12,959 nucleotides of DNA from a bacterium (GTDB taxonomy: Bacteria > Latescibacterota > Latescibacteria > Latescibacterales > Latescibacteraceae). The DNA is taken from NCBI GenBank assembly GCA_021372535.1, contig JAJFUH010000064.1:1-12959 (forward strand), given 5' to 3'. The translations under genes were made by a program, and so were the position numbers. The notes under the pieces are model-generated. The model made no database searches. It had not been told where the DNA came from and saw nothing but the letters and a program-made list of their open reading frames with translations. Shown in pieces: positions 6,385 to 12,959 of the stretch (positions are counted from its first letter, which is position 1; every line of letters begins with the position of its first letter).

Positions 6385-7782
6385 CTATCTGATGCCGGTC
6401 AGTTTGAATGTGTAGGCGTGACGGCATGGAAGCTCGTCAACGGAAAGCTGCGGGACAGCGATATGCATCTTTCCCCCTCTGTTTTTCCAGGAAACGGCGC
6501 CCTTGAAGCCGAGCATCGAAACCGCCGTTTTCCCGGATGTTTCGGGAGCGCTCAGAACCAGTTCCTTTCCGGGCCATGCGAGGCAGATGGCGTATACCGC
6601 TCCATCCTTTGCCGTATAGCAGACGGTTTCGCCTTCGTTGGTTTCGCGCCACACACGGGCACCATAGACAGCCTCGCCGTTGACTTCGAGCCATTTCCCG
6701 ATTTCGAGGAGACGTTCCTGCATGATCACCGGAATTGTGCCGTCCGCCGCAGGCCCCACATTGAGGCAGAGGTTGCCGCCCCTGCAGACGCAGTTGACGA
6801 GGAGATGAATGAGCTGCCCGGCTGTCTGGTAATCCTCGATGTCCTCGTTACGGTTATAGCCGAACGAAGCGCCCATCGACCGTGTTTCGGCCCATTTGTG
6901 TTGTGGGCCGAGCTTTACGTTATTCCCCGTGTACTTGAAGTATTCCGACAGATAATAGCCGCCGTGACGGGATCGTGTTTCTTTCCCCCAGCGGTCGTTG
7001 ATGACGACATGGTCGCGTACCGGGGATTCGTTGAACAGCCAGGCGAGGAATTCCTTCGATTTCCAGACATCGCTCGGATGATCCCATTCGCCGTCGCCAT
7101 AGACGAGATCGGGCTCGTACCGTGTCACGAGGTCTTTCATCTGGGGAATCATGTGTTCGCGGACATAACGGTCGACATCGGATTTGTAGACGGGATTGAA
7201 CCACTCGTAGAACGAATAGTACATCCCCATCCTGATACCCTCGGCCCGGATAGCCTGTGTCAGCTCGCCGACAATGTCGCGGTGCGGCCCGATGTCGACG
7301 CTGTTCCAGTTCCAGCTTTCCGCGCTCGGCCAGAGACAGAAACCGTCATGGTGTTTCGTGATGAGGATGATGTATTTCGCGCCCGACCGTCTGATGAGAG
7401 AGGCCCATGCCTTCGGGTCCCAGAGCTCGGCCCTGAAGAGGGGAGCGAAATCCTGGTATTGGAATCCCTCACCGTAGATATCCTCATGGAAACGGCGATG
7501 CGGTCTTGTGCTGTCGGAAATGTTGTACCAGTACCACTCCGCGTAGTTCCTGTTGCTGACATCGTTGATATCTCCCTTCATGGCCCAGGCGGGAACGGAA
7601 AAGATTCCCCAGCAGATTTTCACCCCGAACTTTGCATCGTCGTACCACTGCGGCAGGGGACGGCTGTCGAGGGATTCCCATGTCGGCTGGTATACCGTAT
7701 TCTGGGCAGGTGCGGGACGGGCGATTATAGCCAGGCACATAACGATTGTCAGTGCAATACAGAGAAAAGTGATCGGTCTCAT
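6385..7782 (-). CDS. Secreted GH29 alpha-L-fucosidase
   Basis: 465 aa from ATG 7782. An in-frame TTG at 7803 would add seven residues, but that stretch is the ribosome site (GGGAGG at 7801-7796), so the ATG is preferred. Residues 1-27 are a Sec signal peptide ending near A-P-A-Q, placing the enzyme in the periplasm or outside the cell. GH29 landmarks follow in order: the KFG..(I)xWG..SVPAW motif near 52-67, the TKHHDGF motif (142-148), the likely nucleophile Asp230 in YGDGEW, NDRWG (262-266), a conserved YLSEY with Glu280 as candidate acid/base, and a NVGPAADG motif (341-348) before a C-terminal beta-domain. The reaction is hydrolysis of alpha-L-fucosides with retention. One residue is odd: the usual I-H-W-G reads I-C-W-G (Cys58), replacing a histidine that contacts fucose in studied enzymes. 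It is the first gene of the sugar-catabolic group. Confidence 0.9.
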   Translation of the reverse strand: MRPITFLCIALTIVMCLAIIARPAPAQNTVYQPTWESLDSRPLPQWYDDAKFGVKICWGIFSVPAWAMKGDINDVSNRNYAEWYWYNISDSTRPHRRFHEDIYGEGFQYQDFAPLFRAELWDPKAWASLIRRSGAKYIILITKHHDGFCLWPSAESWNWNSVDIGPHRDIVGELTQAIRAEGIRMGMYYSFYEWFNPVYKSDVDRYVREHMIPQMKDLVTRYEPDLVYGDGEWDHPSDVWKSKEFLAWLFNESPVRDHVVINDRWGKETRSRHGGYYLSEYFKYTGNNVKLGPQHKWAETRSMGASFGYNRNEDIEDYQTAGQLIHLLVNCVCRGGNLCLNVGPAADGTIPVIMQERLLEIGKWLEVNGEAVYGARVWRETNEGETVCYTAKDGAVYAICLAWPGKELVLSAPETSGKTAVSMLGFKGAVSWKNRGGKMHIAVPQLSVDELPCRHAYTFKLTGIR

Positions 7783-7801
7783 CTGTCTCTCATATCCTCC
7801 C

Positions 7802-7971
7802 AAAAAGACTTTGAACCGGGATTTTCAGGATTACCACGATTCAAAAATTTCAATGATTTATCTGTCTCCGCAACGCCAAAAAGACCTGAACCAGGATTTA
7901 CACGATTATCAGGATTACCGCGATGAAAAAATCCGGGAAATCCCGGTTAATCATGGTAATCCCGGTTCAAA
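7802..7971. repeat. Interspersed repeat, copy A (170 bp), between fucosidase and GxxExxY genes
   Basis: Copy A and copy B (8365-8542) are direct repeats that differ only by two substitutions (7812 and one base near 7936) and an 8-bp indel. Copy A has perfect 13-bp inverted ends, TTGAACCGGGATT (7811-7823) and AATCCCGGTTCAA (7958-7970). Inside are 9-base units of the type AGGATTNNC running rightward, followed by inverted units (AATCC-starting) running toward the right end. Its left edge lies beside the fucosidase ribosome site, and its right edge codes for the end of the GxxExxY protein. Confidence 0.92.
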
Positions 7972-8345
7972 TGTCGTGTTTTCCTGTTCAGGAGCCGCTT
8001 GTATTCCAGGCTTTTCCCGCCGAAATTGAGCAGAAGGCCCGTTTCCATATTGTATGCTTCAAGGTAGTTGAGAGCCTGTGCAAGGTGGACATCGTCGAGG
8101 ACGCTCACCGCTTTCAGCTCGACCATAACCGTGTCCTCCATGAGAAAATCAACCCGTCTCGTACCGACCTGCTGTCCCTCGTATAACACCGGCATCTCTA
8201 ACTCACGAACGAAACGAATGCCATTCCTCTCCAGCTCGATCGCCATGCAGCGCTGATATATTACTTCCTGAAATCCGCTGCCCATCACGGAATGTACCTT
8301 CATGGCGCACCCGATGATCGAACCGGTGAGTTCCTTATGCTTCAT
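7947..8345 (-). CDS. GxxExxY family protein (PD-(D/E)xK nuclease-like)
   Basis: 132 aa from ATG 8345, preceded by a G6 run (8363-8358) 12 bases upstream that can act as ribosome site; a longer frame to 8408 runs into the repeat and is not favoured. The family signature G-F-Q-E-V-I-Y is at 24-30. Asp66 and the E-L-K motif (Glu76, Lys78) fit the metal-binding core of the PD-(D/E)xK superfamily, and the LNYLEAY...GLLLNFG block (92-109) is also typical. The family is widespread and its biochemical role is not established as far as I know; nuclease activity is inferred from the fold. It is flanked by near-identical direct repeats. The normal family end is around residue 118-120; the final residues and the TAA stop are read from repeat copy A (7947-7971). 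It is co-directional with, and lies between, the SUMF1 lipoprotein gene and the fucosidase gene, with which it shares no obvious pathway. Confidence 0.9.
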   Translation of the reverse strand: MKHKELTGSIIGCAMKVHSVMGSGFQEVIYQRCMAIELERNGIRFVRELEMPVLYEGQQVGTRRVDFLMEDTVMVELKAVSVLDDVHLAQALNYLEAYNMETGLLLNFGGKSLEYKRLLNRKTRHLNRDYHD

Positions 8346-8364
8346 GCCGCTTACATTCCCCCCT

Positions 8365-8542
8365 AAAAAGACTTTAAACCGGGATTTCAGGATTTTCAGG
8401 ATTACCACGATTCAAAAATTTCAATGATTTATCTGTCTCCGCAACGCCAAAAAGACCTGAACCAGGATTTACACGATTATCAGGATTACCGCGATGAAAA
8501 AATCCGGAAAATCCCGGTTAATCATGGTAATCCCGGTTCAAA
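8365..8542. repeat. Interspersed repeat, copy B (178 bp), upstream of the GxxExxY gene
   Basis: This is the same orientation and almost the same sequence as copy A, offset by 563 bp on the left and 571 bp on the right. The left inverted end has one mismatch (TTAAACCGGGATT, 8374-8386); the right end AATCCCGGTTCAA is at 8529-8541. The extra 8 bp relative to copy A fall in the 9-base unit array near 8385-8400, as expected for gain or loss of one unit. Copy B begins only six bases after the stop of the SUMF1 lipoprotein gene (8549-8551), so it probably inserted into or replaced that gene's terminator region. Confidence 0.92.
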
Positions 8543-8548
8543 CTCCTT

Positions 8549-11500
8549 TCACGGTTTTCGGACAACACGGAATCCTATGTCGGTGCTCGCTTCGTTCGGA
8601 TCGAAGTCTTTTCGGTAGTACGAACGGCATTCTTCAGCGCTGCTGACCCAGCAGCCGCCGCGATATATACGTCTCGTACCCGTTTCCGGCCCTGTCGGAT
8701 CGGTCACACTCTCGCTCGGATAAGAATCATACCAGTCGTTGCACCACTCCCATACGTTTCCGTGCGTATCGTACAAACCCCAGTCATTGGGGACTTTTTC
8801 GCCAACGGGATGAACCTTGCTGTTGCTGTTACCGGAATACCATCCCGCCTGGGAAAGATTGGCTGTCGACGATCCGGTATAGTAGTATAATGATCCCGAT
8901 CCGGCACGGCACGCATATTCCCACTCTGCCTCTGTCGGCAGACGGTAGCCATTTTTACTGAAATCGCACACGCCCGTGCTCTCGTCATAGCATTTGTCCA
9001 GCCCGGACTGCACGCTCAGGGCATTACAGAACATTATCGCATCCCACCAGGTCACTTTGTACACGGGATACGTATCGCCTACTCCGCCAAAACTGTCCGA
9101 TGGATTGTAACCGAGGACCTTCTGATACTGCCCCTGTGTCACCTCATATTTGCTCATTTCAAACCCCGTCAACGTCACCGTATGAGTCGGAGCTCCGCTC
9201 GACAGGCCCATCTGGTACGTTCCGCCGGGGATGGAAACCATGGTGACTTCCGTTGTTGCCGGTATCACCTCGAAATTCGCCGTCACCGTCATGTTCCCGC
9301 TCACTGTCACCGTTGTCGAAGCGCTCGAAGCATCCGCAACAGTTCCCGTCCAGTTCGCGAACTGATAGCCCTGCGCCGGTGTCGCGGTGACCGTGACAAC
9401 CGTTCCCTCGTCGTATGTGTGCGTACCGACAGCCGGTTCAATCGTCCCCCAGCCGGCGGTGTTCACCCTCATGTTGAGTGTGTACTGAACAGGGGCTGCC
9501 TGATGAGCGCCGCGAACAACCCGGAAGCCTGTGTGGTGGTCATACGTATTGGGAAGAATGTCATTCCTGAAAGCCGCATGACAACTGGCTCCGTTTGCAT
9601 ACCAGCTGCCACCGCGGCCAATGCGGTTTGAACCTGTTTCCGGCCCGACAGGATCATTTTCATTAGTGCTTCGATAGCTCCCATACCAGTCGTTGCACCA
9701 TTCCCAGACGTTGCCGTGCATGTCATACAGACCCCATGCATTCGGCGTTTTCCGGCCCGCAGGATGTGTCCTGTTCTCACTGTTTCCGGAATACCACCCC
9801 GCATTGGCAAGATCGCTCTCAGAGGTTCCCGTGTAATAGGGTGTCGTCGTTCCCGCCCGGCATGCATACTCCCACTCGGCCTCGGTCGGCAGACGGTATC
9901 CGTTCTTCGTGAAATCGCACGATCCCGTACCCTCGTCATAACACTTGTCCAATCCTTCCTTAGTACTCAACGCATTGCAGAACTTGATCGCATCAAACCA
10001 GCTTACCTGTTCGACCGGAAAAGTGTCGTCTCCCGTGAAATTCGAGGGATTCGTTCCGATAATGGACTTGTACTGCCCCTGGGTAACCTCATACTTGCCC
10101 ATTTCAAAGGATGAAAGGGTCACCGTATGAACCGGCTCGGCCACTCCCGATTGACCCATCTGGAACGTCCCGCCGGAAATCGGGATCATGATGATTTCCG
10201 TCGATTCGGGTATCTTCTGGAAATTCGCCGTGACATGCTTTTCGTCATCCATCGTCACCGTGGTCGTGGAATTGCCGGTATCGGCAACATCGCCGGTCCA
10301 GTTCACAAACAAATAGCCTTGTGCCGGTGTCGCCTTGATGGTTACCACCGTGCCCTCGCCGTATGCATGCGTACCCTCGGAGGGACTGGTTGTTCCGCTG
10401 CCGGAAGGTTTGACTTCCAGTATCAGTGCATGTTCGATTCTCTCAAAGTTGGCAGTGACGGTCTTATCGCCTGACATCGTCACCGAAGTCGTGGAATTGC
10501 CGGCATCGGCAACATCGCCGGTCCAGTTCACGAACCGGTAGCCCTGCGCCGGTGTCGCCGTGACTGTCACGGTTGTGTTTTCGTTATAGGCATGTGCGCC
10601 TGCCGACGGGTTCGTCGTCCCCCACTCTGCGTTGTTCACCGCCATCGTCAGGGTATATTTCGTCGGAGTCACCGTACCGCCGGTTCGCTTTACAACACGG
10701 AAACCCATGCTGCCGTTCGCGTCCGCCTGACTGGTACTGTAACGGTTCGCCGACCGGCAGCTTCCGGCATCCTGATTCCAGCAGCCGCCTCGTACGACAC
10801 GTAAGTCGCCGGAAGACGGCCCTTCGGGATCGGTCTCGTTCGAGGACGAATAGCTTCCATACCAGTCGTTACACCACTCATATACATTCCCGCTCATGTC
10901 GTACAGCCCGAACGGATTCTTCGGATAGCTGCCGACATCTTTCGGACTTCCTATGTGAGATTCGTAATTTGCTTTTGTAGTGCTGATGGTGCCATCGCTC
11001 GTTCCGTACTGATACTGCTTCCCGCTCCGGCTGGCATACTCCCATTCCGCTTCACGCGGCAGATCGGTGTCATAGTACTCCGCAAACACTTTCGCGCCAT
11101 CCCATGTCACATTTACCACCGGCAGGTTTTCCTTGCCCGGCTCCACACTGAACCTGCCGCTGCCGTAACTGATCCAGCACCGGTTGCCGGAATCCGATGA
11201 ACCCGACAGAATCAGATACAAATGCCCGGTGTACGATCCCGTATTACCCCTGACTTCCTCATCCGTCGCCGTTACGTTGTTCAGGTGCAGTGACTTGTTC
11301 AGAAATACGGCGTACTGGAGGTTCGTTATCTCGTAGGCGCTCATGTCGAACGGTGATACCGTGACATTGTGCACGGGCTTTTCGTCCGATTCGCCGCCGC
11401 CTTCCACATCGCCCATCTGGAACGTACCGCCGGGAATCGAAACGAACGTGATCTCGGGGGCGGTAAGTTCTTTTATAAAATTCGCGGTAATCGTCATGTT

Positions 11501-12358
11501 ACCGTTGACTGTCACAGTCGTCGTGGCGTTCGACGCTTCCGTTACGCTCCCCGTCCAGTGATCGAACCAGTAGCCGGACGCCGGTGTGGCTTTGATTGTT
11601 ACGGTTGTGCCTCCGTCGTAGGTATGGGCACCGATGGACGGATTTGTCGTTCCCCAGCCGTCGGTGTTCACCGCGAGCGTAAGGGTATACTGCGCCTGTG
11701 ACATCGACACCGTGACCGTATTGGACCAGCCGCCGCTGCCGGTCGTATTGTTCGCCTTTACACGGTAATAATATGTCTGTGATACGGTTTTTGTGAACAG
11801 CTCGGATGTGCCGACAATCGTTTTCGAGGTTGCGCCGCTGAAGCTGCTGTCTGTGGATTCTTCGATGGTGTAGGACTGCGCGCGGCTTACCGCGTCCCAA
11901 GAAACGGTATAAGAGGTCCCGGAGGTTATGACGCTCTGAGGGCCGACGGCTGTGGGAGTATCCGGCAGAGCGGGTTTCAGGAGTATCGTAACCGTAGTCT
12001 GCTTGCCGGCGGTTATTGAAATATTCGATGAGGTGCCGTTATGGGTTACTTTGTTGTCTTTGTCGTAACAGTTCATCTCGGCATGGTAACCGCTCCCCGC
12101 TTTCACCTTCACAGTGCCTGTGATGCGTTTGCCTTCCACCGTGAGCGGCTGTTTGACAAGCAGGGTATTCTGGGCATCGTAAAAAGAGATATCGGCTTTT
12201 ATTGTGGGATTCAGCGCAACTGCCCGAGCCGGTTTCTCCGATTCGAACATGCATTGAATAACCACAGCTCCGGTGCCATCGTTCGAGTTTACGGGGTTTT
12301 CGTCGCTGCATGAGAGCCCGAAAAATACAGCAAGCGAGATCAGAATAAGCCGTTTCAT
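8549..12358 (-). CDS. Large modular lipoprotein with three SUMF1/FGE-sulfatase domains and four InlB-type B-repeats
   Basis: 1269 aa. Signal peptide 1-16 with lipobox G-L-S-C gives lipidated Cys17. The order is: an N-terminal beta domain about 30-128, a fibronectin type III domain about 132-218, B-repeat 1 (223-294), SUMF1 domain 1 (302-557), B-repeats 2 and 3 (567-638 and 642-713), SUMF1 domain 2 (721-949), B-repeat 4 (958-1029) and SUMF1 domain 3 (1037-1267). Each SUMF1 domain opens with PGGT/SGGT-(F/Y)-QMG, has LP(R/T)EAEWEYA in the middle, D(M/T)(S/H)GNV(Y/W)EWCNDWY later, and ends RGG-(C/S)-W...GFRVV. The copper-binding Cys pair spaced as in true formylglycine-generating enzymes is not present; instead there are single Cys residues near RGGCW and C-R-S. 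A sugar- or ligand-binding or structural role at the cell surface is therefore as likely as catalysis. ATG 12358 is preceded by AAGGG and a good promoter. Its stop lies six bases from repeat copy B. Confidence 0.9.
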   Translation of the reverse strand: MKRLILISLAVFFGLSCSDENPVNSNDGTGAVVIQCMFESEKPARAVALNPTIKADISFYDAQNTLLVKQPLTVEGKRITGTVKVKAGSGYHAEMNCYDKDNKVTHNGTSSNISITAGKQTTVTILLKPALPDTPTAVGPQSVITSGTSYTVSWDAVSRAQSYTIEESTDSSFSGATSKTIVGTSELFTKTVSQTYYYRVKANNTTGSGGWSNTVTVSMSQAQYTLTLAVNTDGWGTTNPSIGAHTYDGGTTVTIKATPASGYWFDHWTGSVTEASNATTTVTVNGNMTITANFIKELTAPEITFVSIPGGTFQMGDVEGGGESDEKPVHNVTVSPFDMSAYEITNLQYAVFLNKSLHLNNVTATDEEVRGNTGSYTGHLYLILSGSSDSGNRCWISYGSGRFSVEPGKENLPVVNVTWDGAKVFAEYYDTDLPREAEWEYASRSGKQYQYGTSDGTISTTKANYESHIGSPKDVGSYPKNPFGLYDMSGNVYEWCNDWYGSYSSSNETDPEGPSSGDLRVVRGGCWNQDAGSCRSANRYSTSQADANGSMGFRVVKRTGGTVTPTKYTLTMAVNNAEWGTTNPSAGAHAYNENTTVTVTATPAQGYRFVNWTGDVADAGNSTTSVTMSGDKTVTANFERIEHALILEVKPSGSGTTSPSEGTHAYGEGTVVTIKATPAQGYLFVNWTGDVADTGNSTTTVTMDDEKHVTANFQKIPESTEIIMIPISGGTFQMGQSGVAEPVHTVTLSSFEMGKYEVTQGQYKSIIGTNPSNFTGDDTFPVEQVSWFDAIKFCNALSTKEGLDKCYDEGTGSCDFTKNGYRLPTEAEWEYACRAGTTTPYYTGTSESDLANAGWYSGNSENRTHPAGRKTPNAWGLYDMHGNVWEWCNDWYGSYRSTNENDPVGPETGSNRIGRGGSWYANGASCHAAFRNDILPNTYDHHTGFRVVRGAHQAAPVQYTLNMRVNTAGWGTIEPAVGTHTYDEGTVVTVTATPAQGYQFANWTGTVADASSASTTVTVSGNMTVTANFEVIPATTEVTMVSIPGGTYQMGLSSGAPTHTVTLTGFEMSKYEVTQGQYQKVLGYNPSDSFGGVGDTYPVYKVTWWDAIMFCNALSVQSGLDKCYDESTGVCDFSKNGYRLPTEAEWEYACRAGSGSLYYYTGSSTANLSQAGWYSGNSNSKVHPVGEKVPNDWGLYDTHGNVWEWCNDWYDSYPSESVTDPTGPETGTRRIYRGGCWVSSAEECRSYYRKDFDPNEASTDIGFRVVRKP
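10263..10531. repeat. Recent tandem duplication of B-repeats inside the SUMF1 lipoprotein gene
   Basis: A 44-base block at 10263-10306 recurs at 10488-10531 with a single mismatch, an offset of 225 bp or 75 codons, which is exactly one B-repeat. The rest of the two units (protein residues 567-638 and 642-713) is more diverged. This is the only place where two B-repeats are adjacent without an SUMF1 domain between them, so it probably arose by a later internal duplication. Confidence 0.7.
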
Positions 12359-12381
12359 CGGTGTTTTCCCTTTTATTGAGC

Positions 12382-12410
12382 TTTATACTTTATAAATAAT
12401 CTGCTGACAC
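12382..12410 (-). promoter_or_regulatory. Candidate sigma70-type promoter of the SUMF1 lipoprotein gene
   Basis: On the minus strand GTGTCA (12410-12405) is followed after 17 bases by TATAAA (12387-12382). The -10 matches five of six and the -35 four of six consensus bases, in an AT-rich stretch that ends 23 bases before the ATG at 12358. It lies immediately downstream of the decayed repeat copy C. Confidence 0.4.
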
Positions 12411-12415
12411 TGTTC

Positions 12416-12685
12416 GTATATCCTCCCCGTAAAACCTGAACCATGATTTTCAGGGTGTAAAAAGGATAACCTCCATGACCATAGATAGTCACAACGAAGG
12501 ATGAAAACGTATGCAGGCTGCATATGGATTCCCGATTAAAGATTCGGGAATGACGTCGTTGCAGGAACTCCAGACACCAGACCGGGGATTCAGCACCGGG
12601 AACCGTCGATGAATTTTCAGATAAACCGGGAAAGAATCACGGTAATTATGGATACACACAGGAATCCTGGTTCCAAACTCACCCT
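12416..12685. repeat. Decayed, interrupted third copy (C) of the interspersed repeat
   Basis: The left part (about 12416-12470) matches copy A: ATATCCTCCC, then an A-rich stretch, TGAACC and GATTTTCAGG in the same order. The right part (about 12607-12685) matches the right half of A and B: CGATGAA, CCGGGAAA, CGGT, ATGG, AATCC-GGTTC and AAACTC. The stretch between (about 12480-12605) is unrelated and looks inserted. The remaining sequence of this 366-bp intergenic region holds no gene that I can support. Confidence 0.55.
12528..12551. repeat. Short palindrome inside the interrupted repeat copy C
   Basis: ATTCCCGA (12528-12535) and TCGGGAAT (12544-12551) form a perfect 8-bp stem with an 8-base loop, followed by GACG. 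Sequences of the form GGATTCCCG...CGGGAATGACG are common dispersed palindromes in bacterial genomes, so this is probably a second, unrelated repeat family inserted in copy C. Confidence 0.5.
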
Positions 12686-12724
12686 TGCCTTGTTAAAAGG
12701 GACAGGCGAAGATGAGAGAGTTTA

Positions 12725-12959
12725 TCACTCACTGACTGTAATATCGATGACCGCGGTTCCTTCACTCTCCGAACCGCCTCCGCCACCGCCTCCCCCGAGA
12801 GCAGCCGCCACACCGCCGGCTACTACAATACCTCCGATGATATAGTAGAGTTTTTTGGATTTTTTCTGCTTTTTGCCATAGAGGAGCTCGCTGACCACAC
12901 TCGGAATACCCGTTCTCAGGAGATTGTCACGCTGCCCGGTGAACATGTAATCTGCGACA
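12725..12959 (-). CDS. 3' end of a gene for a protein with C-terminal transmembrane segment and poly-glycine tract (partial)
   Basis: The reading frame is open to the right edge with no stop, so the ATG at 12946 is probably internal and the gene starts beyond the window. About 77 residues are visible. They comprise a polar region, a Lys-rich stretch (KKQKKSKK), a hydrophobic helix of about 18 residues rich in Gly, Ala, Val and Ile, eight consecutive glycines, and a short acidic tail ending I-D-I-T-V-S-E. A basic stretch before the helix suggests that the N-terminal side is cytoplasmic (positive-inside rule) and the glycine tail is outside or periplasmic, but this is inference. I do not recognise the family. 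The stop is 366 bp upstream of the SUMF1 lipoprotein start, on the same strand. Confidence 0.6.
   Translation of the reverse strand, partial: VADYMFTGQRDNLLRTGIPSVVSELLYGKKQKKSKKLYYIIGGIVVAGGVAAALGGGGGGGGSESEGTAVIDITVSE

Noticed and set aside
6367-7926. Long 519-codon plus-strand frame opposite the fucosidase gene
   Set aside because: It mirrors the codon pattern of the fucosidase gene and shows no family motifs; the minus strand has clear GH29 motifs and a signal peptide.
7802-8542. Reading the repeated blocks as a CRISPR array
   Set aside because: Only two long copies are present, separated by a gene and lacking regular short spacers; the internal 9-nt units are far too short for CRISPR repeats.
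7802-8542. Composite transposon or classical insertion sequence
   Set aside because: No transposase, no clear target-site duplication, and the only gene between the repeats is a GxxExxY protein. A mobile interpretation is kept only as a hypothesis.
7855-8618. Plus-strand reading frames within the two repeat copies giving Asp/Tyr-rich peptides
   Set aside because: They arise from the 9-nt unit structure read in one frame (a repeated tripeptide pattern), have no ribosome site, and run antisense to better-supported genes.
8549-12358. Calling the lipoprotein an active formylglycine-generating enzyme
   Set aside because: The paired Cys spacing of true enzymes is missing in all three domains and no sulfatase gene is nearby.

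Overview
The window (12,959 bp, moderate GC) looks like a chromosomal segment of an uncultured Gram-negative bacterium. Two genes encode N-terminal lipoprotein signals, one enzyme has a Sec signal peptide, and one protein is a large lipoprotein built from sulfatase-modifying-factor-like (SUMF1/FGE-sulfatase) and InlB-type B-repeat modules. There is also a GxxExxY gene embedded in interspersed repeats. I associate this mix with FCB-group or related candidate phyla (Fibrobacterota- or Latescibacterota-like), but that is an impression from gene content and not a demonstrated placement. No rRNA, tRNA, CRISPR array, phage gene or transposase is visible.

Layout. On the plus strand, positions 1-263 are a hairpin-rich leader that precedes a lipoprotein gene (264-1916) with a predicted beta-propeller body. 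A 450-bp intergenic region (1917-2366) carries a three-armed palindromic repeat, and then comes an orphan membrane histidine kinase (2367-3866). The kinase overlaps by 12 bp, tail to tail, a minus-strand sugar-metabolism group. In transcription order that group is a secreted GH29 alpha-L-fucosidase (7782-6385), a DapA/NAL-family aldolase (6186-5284) and an FGGY carbohydrate kinase (5210-3855). A plausible reading is that fucosyl glycans are trimmed outside the cytoplasm and the sugar or a derived 2-keto-3-deoxy acid is cleaved and phosphorylated inside. The exact substrates of the aldolase and kinase are not determined by the sequence.

Upstream of the fucosidase lies the most unusual part. 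A GxxExxY gene (PD-(D/E)xK-like nuclease fold family, 8345-7947) sits between two almost identical direct repeats of 170 and 178 bp (7802-7971 and 8365-8542). The repeats have 13-bp inverted ends and are built internally from 9-nt units. The gene takes its last codons and stop from one repeat. A decayed, interrupted third copy lies at about 12416-12685. All three copies have the same orientation and sit just upstream of a gene start.

The right third of the window is a 1269-aa lipoprotein gene (12358-8549, minus strand) with three SUMF1 domains and four B-repeats. It is followed at the right edge by the 3' end of another minus-strand gene with a C-terminal transmembrane segment and a run of eight glycines.
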